Of a stretch of DNA of 64,000 bases, positions 58,483 through 64,000 are shown piece by piece. A program made the position numbers and the translations under genes. This stretch comes from Saprospiraceae bacterium UBA6168 (GTDB taxonomy: Bacteria; Bacteroidota; Bacteroidia; Chitinophagales; Saprospiraceae), in assembly GCA_002435785.1 (NCBI GenBank), contig DIUC01000039.1, positions 1 to 64,000 on the forward strand, given 5' to 3'. Position 1 is the first letter of the stretch. Each line of letters starts with the position of its first letter. Under the pieces are notes generated by a model. That model worked only from the letters and a program-made list of their open reading frames with translations. It made no database searches and was not told where the DNA came from.

Positions 58483-58511
58483 TCAGGCGGCAACTTAAAG
58501 GTGCCGCCTGA
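58483..58511 (-). terminator. Hairpin after the tail-fibre-like gene
   Basis: A perfect 10-bp stem (TCAGGCGGCA, 58483-58492, with 58502-58511), nine-base loop, 13 bases after the stop on the minus strand. The T content downstream is low. Confidence 0.7.
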
Positions 58512-58523
58512 CTTGGGAATTTG

Positions 58524-60626
58524 TCATTTCTTTTCCATCACCAACGCCTCCAGCTTTGCAAGTCGGGCTTCCATGGCCTCCATTTTGCCTGCCTGCTCCG
58601 CAATGATGGCAGCGTTTTCTCCCCTCAGTTTCTCAATTTCCGCTTGTTGCTCCTGCATTCCTTTAATCAGGACCGGTATCAAGTCCGAGTAGTAAATGCC
58701 CAACCTATTTGCGGGTACCTTTATTAGCTCACCCGTTTTTTCATCCCTTTTGGTTTCGTGGTCAACCACGACTTCGGGGATGATTTCCTGAACCTCCTGT
58801 GCCAGCAAACCAAGCTTGGTGTCTTGTATTTTATGGTCTTTCCAGGTGAATGACACGGGTCGGAGTTTCATGATTTGTTCCAAGCCGTACTTCAGCCCCA
58901 ATATATTTGATTTGTCCCTGGCATCAGAGGTGTTGATAGTACCATTCACTGCGAAAACAGAACCCCAACGCCTGCCCGAAGCACCGCAATTGTCGCCACC
59001 ATCAACTGTTGATGAAACAGTGCCATTACATATCAATTCGAAATTTCCGCCATCGCTAATGGATTCCACGGTGCCTAAATAGAGGGTTGACCCGATTCGG
59101 ATATTGCCAGCTACATGCAATTTTTCAGAGGGGATGGTGCCGATGCCCACGTTGCCCGAAGCACGGTAAATATCGCTGCCACTCAGTGTCCAGTTCGAGC
59201 CGAGACCAGAGAGGTCGGCGGTGCCGCCGCCATTGGAGAGGTACAAGGTGGAGCCGCTGAGGGAAAGGGACTGTATCTCGTTGAAGCTGGAATTATCGTC
59301 ATCGCCCGTGTTCGTGATGGTGTTGTTGCCGTTGATGCTGATGCCGCTGCCAGCAGTGTAAGTGGGTATGGAAACCGAGCCGCCGCCATTGGAGAGATTC
59401 AGGGTTGAGCCGCTGAGTGAGAGGTACTGGATCTCGTTGAAAACGGAGTTGTCGTCGTCACCCGAGTTTGAGATGATGTTGCCTGTGATAATGATGCCGG
59501 GACCTGGGAAGTAGCCGGGGTCCGTTGGCAATGTCACGGAGTTGCCATTGGAGATGGAGAGTATGTTGCTTGTGACGCTGAGGGTCTGTAGCTCATTGGT
59601 GGCCGAGTTGTCCGTGGCGCTGATGGTGGTGCCATTGATGTTGATTCCCTGCCCAGCGGTGTACTGGGTGCCATTGTCATTGGCGGGCGTCCAGGAGGAG
59701 CCGTTCCATTTGAGCACCTGCCCGCTGGTAGCGCCGTTCTGCCCAATGGTGACGGGGCTTCCCGACGAGCCGTTGCCGATGAGCGGCGACTGGGTAACGG
59801 TAGCGCCACCGCCTCCGCCTCCGCCGCCCACGTTGTCGTCCTGTGGCACCCACTGCGAGCCGTTCCACTTGAGCACTTGGCCGTTGGCGGCGCCGGTGGT
59901 AGTCACGTCGTTCAGGTCGTTGATGCCTTGGGGTACCACACCAGGGGCCATGTCGGCGGCCTGGATGGAGCCGTCTGCAATCTTGCTGGAATTGACGGCG
60001 TTGGCGGCGAGCTGCGGCATGGGATAGAAGCCCGACAGTCCGCCGCCCGCTTGGGTATTGGTGGTGATGTCGTCGGCGGCGTTGGGGTCTCCGGTGTTGC
60101 TGATGGTGTTGTTGACGATGCTGATGCCGGGGCCGGAAACGTAGGTGCCGCCGCCAGCGGGCAGGTTGACGCTGCCGCCACCGTTGCTGAGGCTCAACTG
60201 ACCAGTTGCGGGGTCGTAGGCGAGGGCCTGCATGGTCCTTTCGGCCACCTTTGCGTATGGCACGGCCTGCAGTTCGGAGGGGGAGAAGTCGTAGTTGTTG
60301 CCGTTGGCGTTTATGGCCACCTTGAGAAAGAGGCCGCCGCTGCCCCAACTGATGTTGGAGAACGGGATGGAAGGGCTGGAGCCTTTGCCCACCACGAGGC
60401 TGAACATGCCGAGCTGGTCGGTGGTGATGGTGTGCGTCTCGGAGTAGAGGCTGGTTCCCACGTCGTTCAGGATGCTGACATTGGCCGTGCCAGAGGTGTT
60501 CCCGATGGCCACATAGCTGCTGTTGCGCAGCACGGCCTGATAATTGAAGCCGACAGTCTGTGTGTAAATGGCACCTGTGGATAGCGCAAAGCATACCCAT
60601 GTTAGGACAAGTCTAATTACTTTCAT
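58524..60626 (-). CDS. Tail-fibre-like protein with S74 chaperone domain
   Basis: 700 residues from the ATG at 60626, which opens a Sec signal ('LVLTWVCFALSTGAIY'); a start seven codons earlier is possible. The middle consists of repeats typical of trimeric fibres: Asn/Gly/Ser-rich units such as 'LSLSGSTLNLSNGGGSVSI', 'SGISINGNNTITNTGDDDN' and 'GQVLKWNGSQWVPQDDN'. Residues about 555-660 are an S74-type intramolecular chaperone domain ('NTSDARDKSNILG', 'LRPVSFTWKD', 'LGLLAQEVQEIIPEVV'), followed by a coiled coil ('EQQAEIEKLRGENAAIIAEQ'). In phage fibres this domain trimerises the protein and cleaves itself off at the serine. A secreted fibre or adhesin is likely. Confidence 0.88.
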   Translation of the reverse strand: MKVIRLVLTWVCFALSTGAIYTQTVGFNYQAVLRNSSYVAIGNTSGTANVSILNDVGTSLYSETHTITTDQLGMFSLVVGKGSSPSIPFSNISWGSGGLFLKVAINANGNNYDFSPSELQAVPYAKVAERTMQALAYDPATGQLSLSNGGGSVNLPAGGGTYVSGPGISIVNNTISNTGDPNAADDITTNTQAGGGLSGFYPMPQLAANAVNSSKIADGSIQAADMAPGVVPQGINDLNDVTTTGAANGQVLKWNGSQWVPQDDNVGGGGGGGGATVTQSPLIGNGSSGSPVTIGQNGATSGQVLKWNGSSWTPANDNGTQYTAGQGININGTTISATDNSATNELQTLSVTSNILSISNGNSVTLPTDPGYFPGPGIIITGNIISNSGDDDNSVFNEIQYLSLSGSTLNLSNGGGSVSIPTYTAGSGISINGNNTITNTGDDDNSSFNEIQSLSLSGSTLYLSNGGGTADLSGLGSNWTLSGSDIYRASGNVGIGTIPSEKLHVAGNIRIGSTLYLGTVESISDGGNFELICNGTVSSTVDGGDNCGASGRRWGSVFAVNGTINTSDARDKSNILGLKYGLEQIMKLRPVSFTWKDHKIQDTKLGLLAQEVQEIIPEVVVDHETKRDEKTGELIKVPANRLGIYYSDLIPVLIKGMQEQQAEIEKLRGENAAIIAEQAGKMEAMEARLAKLEALVMEKK

Positions 60627-60714
60627 GTTGCTAATTTTTTTAGCCAAGCGCTTACAGTCCTGGCGGGTTTGAAAAGTTTTGAACTGTTGTTTTATGTTAG
60701 TTTTCTGGGCGATG

Positions 60715-61221
60715 TCAGGGGCATTTTGATTTCACGATTTTGACGGTGGCATGGTTGCCGTCAGGGTCGGAAAGCCGAAGCAGGTAGATGCCGCTGGGCA
60801 AGTGCTGGACTTCCAAGGCGTTTTTGCCGATGGCAAGCAACGGTACGGATTCCAACAGTTGCTTGCCCTGCAAGTCCCAGATTGCCGCCGTCAGGGTGTC
60901 GTCCTGCGTAGGAGCCTGGTACTCCACGTACACTACCTGCGAAGCGGGGTTAGGATAGACCAAAAGTTGCTAGTTGGCTAATTCGTCGGTGCTGCCCACG
61001 ATGTCGAGCACGCCATTGTGGAAGCCCTGCCCAAAACTAACGCCGGAAGTCGTGAGGGTCTGGACAGCGACCTCCCCCACCGTGTAGCTGAGGCTTGCCC
61101 CGCTGGCGGTGGCAGTACTGCCTGCTGAGGCGAGCACTTCTGGCGAGAGGTAAGCTTGTTGTGCCGTGGCAGTGATGCTGACAAGCAATAAAAGGATGAA
61201 AAATGGTTGTCGTTTTTTCAT
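60715..61221 (-). pseudogene. Small T9SS cargo interrupted by an amber codon
   Basis: One frame from the ATG at 61221 to 60715 broken only by a TAG at 60970-60972. The first half has a Sec signal ('FFILLLLVSITATAQQ') and the 'SYTVGEVAVQTL' / 'FGQGFHNG' signature of a common small Bacteroidota exported protein. After the stop the same frame continues directly as a T9SS sorting domain ('LLVYPNPASQVVYVEYQ', 'LPSGIYLLRLSD'). A CAG-to-TAG change would explain it. Without readthrough the product loses its export signal. It lies 88 bases upstream of the tail-fibre-like gene and is probably cotranscribed. Confidence 0.8.
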
Positions 61222-61391
61222 GATGAAAAGGTTATAGTTGATTGAAATGCACCCAAAGCTGCTGCTTTATGCCAATGCAAGAGCTGCCCATTGAAATGCC
61301 GTATGGGCACCCACTTGAATCACGCATTATTAAAATTGGGCAATCGGGATGTAAGGGGAATCAGCGGGGAGCTTGGGCTGAAAAAGAATAG

Positions 61392-61826
61392 TTACCCACC
61401 AAAAATAGGTGGCCTGGGCACGTAGTGGGTTTTGAAATTCTTGTACCAAATATGAAAGCCTGCGTTGGCACAGTTTCCAGGGCTAAGGTCTTTGATTTTA
61501 AAAAATGCGTTGTGCTTTGGGTATAAAATCACCTCCTCCCAACTGTTCATTCCTTTGTAGGTTTCATCGCAGAAGTTGGCAGTGAACTCACCCTTGTAGG
61601 TTTGGTCCCTGGAATTGAACAGCTCTACCGTGATTTCATTTCCTGATTTTTTCCAACGCATTTTGACGAAATTGTCAGGATTGAGTGTCTCCCACTCACT
61701 CCACTCTACCAACTTTTTCGTTAGTGGAATATCCGTTTTTTGGAACGTGGGCCGGGTGGTTTGGGCAGTGGTGTTTAGCGTTGCAAACAGCAATAGAAGG
61801 AATACGGGAAGCATGGATTTTTTCAT
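61392..61826 (-). CDS. Small secreted protein, function unknown
   Basis: 144 residues from the ATG at 61826, chosen over an in-frame start 20 codons upstream because it opens a Sec signal ('MLPVFLLLLFATLNTTAQ'). The mature domain is a beta-rich fold of about 120 residues with Trp-rich strands ('VEWSEWETLNPDNFVKMRW', 'GFHIWYKNFKTHYVPRP') and two cysteines ('NFCDETY' and 'PGNCANAG') that may form a disulfide. No known family recognised. It stands in a run of secreted-protein genes on the minus strand. Confidence 0.75.
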   Translation of the reverse strand: MKKSMLPVFLLLLFATLNTTAQTTRPTFQKTDIPLTKKLVEWSEWETLNPDNFVKMRWKKSGNEITVELFNSRDQTYKGEFTANFCDETYKGMNSWEEVILYPKHNAFFKIKDLSPGNCANAGFHIWYKNFKTHYVPRPPIFGG

Positions 61827-62035
61827 GATAGATATTGTATTTGTGGTGAAATAGAATACTGTTGTCAGCAGTGGTTGCTCGTCCAAAAAATGATGAAAAT
61901 GTTATTCGGCAAGGGTTTAAATTATATGCCAAGTTTTGGACAAGAGGTACTTGGTTGATGTAAACCTTTATTAATATTATTAACTCTGCTCGAAATTTGC
62001 ACATAACATAAGGTATGCATTATGGAAGACCGTCC

Positions 62036-62584
62036 TTATTGCTTAACATAGAAAAACTCTCCGTCGTTCAATTCAAAAATGTCAAGCAATTTTGTGCCCA
62101 AAGCATAGGTTCCTTTATCGGTCCAGTTCACAATCCATATTCCATTATCTTTTAGCATTTCATAATTACTACCAGTGTGTAAAAAGGAAATACTGAATGA
62201 ATTTTCTGAAATCGATTCAATGTTCCCGAAATAAACCTGACCATCGTTGAAGGTAATTCCTACTGTTCGGCCTGGCTCTATGTTCAGTTCAGTATCGGAA
62301 TAGCGGCTCTTCTTGTATTTGGAAACATCTATGATGTTCACTTTGTCTCCAACAAGATAGCTTCCAGTGCTTGATAATATATTTCCGTTTTTATCAAACT
62401 CATACACAGAATGTGTGTGCAGAAATTCAACTTGGATGGTATTTTCGGTCATGTCCAATTTTTTTCCAATATACATTTTCCCATCTCTAAAGCCGACCGA
62501 GACCATCGCAATATCTTGGCAGTGAACAAGTTGGGTATTTAGAAATAATGTGGCGAACAAACAGAAACAAAGTATTGATTTCAT
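62036..62584 (-). CDS. Secreted duplicated-domain protein, copy 1
   Basis: 182 residues with a Sec signal ('CFCLFATLFLNTQLVHC'). It is built of two copies of one roughly 65-residue beta domain: copy A 'VSVGFRDGKMYIGKK', 'IQVEFLHTHSVYEF', 'TGSYLVGDKV'; copy B 'VGITFNDGQVYFGN', 'FSISFLHTGSNYEM', 'KGTYALGTKL'. The shared pattern is V-x-F-x-D-G-[KQ]-x-Y-x-G, then F-L-H-T-[HG]-S-x-Y, then G-[ST]-Y-x-[LV]-G. No matching known family was recognised. It is a paralogue of the neighbouring gene 31 bases upstream. Confidence 0.8.
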   Translation of the reverse strand: MKSILCFCLFATLFLNTQLVHCQDIAMVSVGFRDGKMYIGKKLDMTENTIQVEFLHTHSVYEFDKNGNILSSTGSYLVGDKVNIIDVSKYKKSRYSDTELNIEPGRTVGITFNDGQVYFGNIESISENSFSISFLHTGSNYEMLKDNGIWIVNWTDKGTYALGTKLLDIFELNDGEFFYVKQ

Positions 62585-62615
62585 GATAGAAGGTTTTAAG
62601 ATTGAAATATTAGGT

Positions 62616-63182
62616 TTATTCAGCAGAGAAATAATTTTCTTCCCCGCTTTTTTCAGCTACTTCATAGAGCTGGTGCAACATTGTACCCACTGCGTAAGTA
62701 CCAATGTCAGTCCATGCAACTTCCCAAATCCCGTTTACCTTACGCATGGAATAGGTGCTGTGGGTATGATAAAATTTCAAAGTAAAGATTCCAGCCACAT
62801 CAGTTTCAGCGACCCAGCCAAAATATACTTGCCCATCTTCAAATTCAATTCCGACGTTCAACTCCGGTGCGCCAGTAGCCCGCATGATATCTCTTTCATA
62901 GACATCCTGAACATACTTATACACCCTTATGTAATTAACCCTAGCTCCAACACCATAACTTCCAGTACTGTGAGTAATGAACCCGCTGTTGTTGAATACA
63001 TATATCGAATGTGAGTGCAGGAACTCAACTTTGATGGTGGTTGCAGTTCTCCCGAGCTCTTTTGCTTGGTAAATTTTGCCATCGGCAAACTTTACCTGGA
63101 CCTGGGAAGGAGCTTGGCAAAATGGAAATTGCGGAGCGCAATAAGTGGCAATTACGAATAAGATGATTTTGAAGATTTTCAT
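62616..63182 (-). CDS. Secreted duplicated-domain protein, copy 2
   Basis: 188 residues, signal ('IFKIILFVIATYCAPQFPFC'). Same two-domain build as the neighbouring paralogue: copy A 'VQVKFADGKIYQAKE', 'IKVEFLHSHSIYVF', 'TGSYGVGARV'; copy B 'VGIEFEDGQVYFGW', 'FTLKFYHTHSTYSM', 'IGTYAVGTML'. The order suggests the duplication of the domain came first and the gene duplication later, since each protein carries a type A and a type B copy. The His residues in the H-T-H-S core are conserved in three of four copies and might bind a metal; this is speculative. Confidence 0.8.
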   Translation of the reverse strand: MKIFKIILFVIATYCAPQFPFCQAPSQVQVKFADGKIYQAKELGRTATTIKVEFLHSHSIYVFNNSGFITHSTGSYGVGARVNYIRVYKYVQDVYERDIMRATGAPELNVGIEFEDGQVYFGWVAETDVAGIFTLKFYHTHSTYSMRKVNGIWEVAWTDIGTYAVGTMLHQLYEVAEKSGEENYFSAE

Positions 63183-63205
63183 AAAAATGAATTTTTAGAT
63201 TGTGA

Positions 63206-64000
63206 TTAGTTTTTGATGAATTTCGTGGTGACGACATGCGCACCCGCCTGCAAAACCAATAGGTAATTGCCAGGCACCAAATCCCCAAGGGACAATGAAA
63301 CTTCCTGTTTCCCGGTAGGGAAATTGGATTTTAAGAGTGGCTGGTTAAGCAGCTTCCCTTGTAGGTCCATGATGGACATGGAGACTTCCGCTGCCGATTC
63401 CAGTTCGAAGCCGAAAGTGGCATCGGCGGGTACGGGATTGGGGTACAAAAGCACCTCGACAGTGTTGCCAAGCGGGTTGATGGTGCCAACATTGAGAGCG
63501 GTAAGGTAACGGGCCATAAAAGGGTCGGCGTCCGTCGGGCTTTGATAAGTAGTACCCACTATCAACAGTTTACCGTCTGGTTGCAACAAGCAATCGGAGG
63601 CAGAAGTAGTGATGCTGCCTGGGTATTGGGTCGAAACAAAGCCACTTAAGCCAAAAGAATCATCGAGTAAACCATTATGCATATAACGTACGATGACTGC
63701 GGCATTGCTTGATTCCCCGACAGCAAGGATGCGGCCATCGTTTTGTATTGCAATGGAACTAATTCCCTCAAATGTCCCCACGATTTGGTTCGGAAAGCTG
63801 GTCGTGACAACTCCTCCATTTCCGAATGAAACATCCAAATTTCCATTGGAAGTCAGCCTCAATAATGCTAAATCGCATTCGTTTCCTTCGTAAACAAAGC
63901 CTCCTGCCACTATTTTGCCATCACTTTGTAACTGGATGGAGGAGAGAAATGCTTCTTCTGTATTCGGAAACGAAAAAACAGCTTTGCCGGCGTTGCCAAA
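63206..64000 (-). CDS. Delta-60-repeat T9SS cargo (cut by window end)
   Basis: At least 264 residues; the frame stays open to base 64000, so the N-terminus and signal peptide lie outside. The seen part has delta-60-type repeats of about 55 residues with the pattern L-D-x-S-F-G-x-x-G-x-V and 'IQ-x-D-G-(KR)-I' ('NLDVSFGNGGVV', 'IAIQNDGRILAVG', 'LLDDSFGLSGFV', 'LLQPDGKLLIVG'), followed by a T9SS type A sorting domain ('VLLYPNPVPADATFGFELES', 'VPGNYLLVLQAG', 'TTKFIKN'). A surface-exposed beta-propeller-like protein. Repeats continue to the window edge. Confidence 0.88.
   Translation of the reverse strand, partial: FGNAGKAVFSFPNTEEAFLSSIQLQSDGKIVAGGFVYEGNECDLALLRLTSNGNLDVSFGNGGVVTTSFPNQIVGTFEGISSIAIQNDGRILAVGESSNAAVIVRYMHNGLLDDSFGLSGFVSTQYPGSITTSASDCLLQPDGKLLIVGTTYQSPTDADPFMARYLTALNVGTINPLGNTVEVLLYPNPVPADATFGFELESAAEVSMSIMDLQGKLLNQPLLKSNFPTGKQEVSLSLGDLVPGNYLLVLQAGAHVVTTKFIKN

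Noticed and set aside
1..64000. tRNA or rRNA genes, integrases, transposases, phage structural module
   Set aside because: Intergenic regions longer than 80 bases were read for tRNA-like T-arm sequences and the proteins for recombinase motifs; none was convincing. The S74-type protein alone does not make a prophage.

Overview
The window is a chromosomal segment of a Bacteroidota bacterium, most likely of the Saprospiria or a nearby class. Evidence: several type IX secretion (T9SS) type A C-terminal sorting domains, a SusC/SusD pair, a serine palmitoyltransferase-type enzyme (sphingolipids), a Bacteroidota-only DUF3109 protein, an Indigoidine-synthase-A/PsuG protein, and many start-proximal TAnnTTTG promoter boxes, the Bacteroidota form of the -7 element. 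No rRNA, tRNA, CRISPR array, insertion sequence, integrase or phage structural module was recognised. The genes are densely packed, mostly in small operons of one to four genes.

Region 1 (1-12.1 kb). After a T9SS-exported WNG-repeat protein comes a compact redox/energy-stress cluster: a GCS2 carboxylate-amine ligase fused to CBS domains, thioredoxin, an internally duplicated coiled-coil protein, an AarF/UbiB-type kinase, a lipoprotein, and a divergent pair of operons. One operon is histidine kinase, then a response regulator fused to a cNMP-binding domain and a Crp-type HTH, then a universal stress protein. The other is a CBS-pair protein followed by a degenerate-thioredoxin/USP/USP fusion. 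Palindromes of the form TGA-N6-TCA lie in the intergenic regions, and the regulator's HTH keeps the Glu and Arg that read TGA half-sites in Crp/Fnr proteins. This looks like a self-contained phosphorelay/second-messenger stress regulon, comparable in gene content to dormancy regulons of other phyla; it is the best candidate here for a little-described system.

Region 2 (12.1-23.3 kb). TlpA-like lipoprotein, a PIN toxin with its antitoxin, a T9SS-exported endonuclease I, envelope and coiled-coil proteins, a DUF3078 barrel, an MscS channel, an ECF sigma factor and an M28 peptidase. Region 3 (23.3-33.1 kb). A frameshifted giant T9SS cargo (BNR, LamG, PKD) followed by SusC/SusD. Region 4 (33.1-53 kb). 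Mostly housekeeping: eukaryote-like citrate synthase, PpiD/SurA foldase, an arginase-family protein without metal ligands, a PD40-OmpA lipoprotein, glycosyltransferase, PsuG-like protein, two radical SAM enzymes, and serine palmitoyltransferase behind an attenuator-like leader. Region 5 (53-64 kb). A small membrane protein, an ICMT/NnrU-like methyltransferase, an outer-membrane TonB-type barrel, a diheme cytochrome c, a tail-fibre/S74-chaperone protein, a T9SS cargo broken by an amber codon, a tandem paralogous pair with a duplicated domain, and a delta-60-type T9SS cargo cut by the window end.

A theme at DNA level is the number of fold-back elements whose arms are themselves short tandem repeats (units of 7 to 16 bases). 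They lie between genes (around 4.8, 12.05, 46.3, 47.0 and 54.8 kb) and in one case inside a reading frame (50.9-51.0 kb). Two further reading frames carry small palindromes within T9SS sorting domains. Functional names rest on motif reading by eye; no database search was run.
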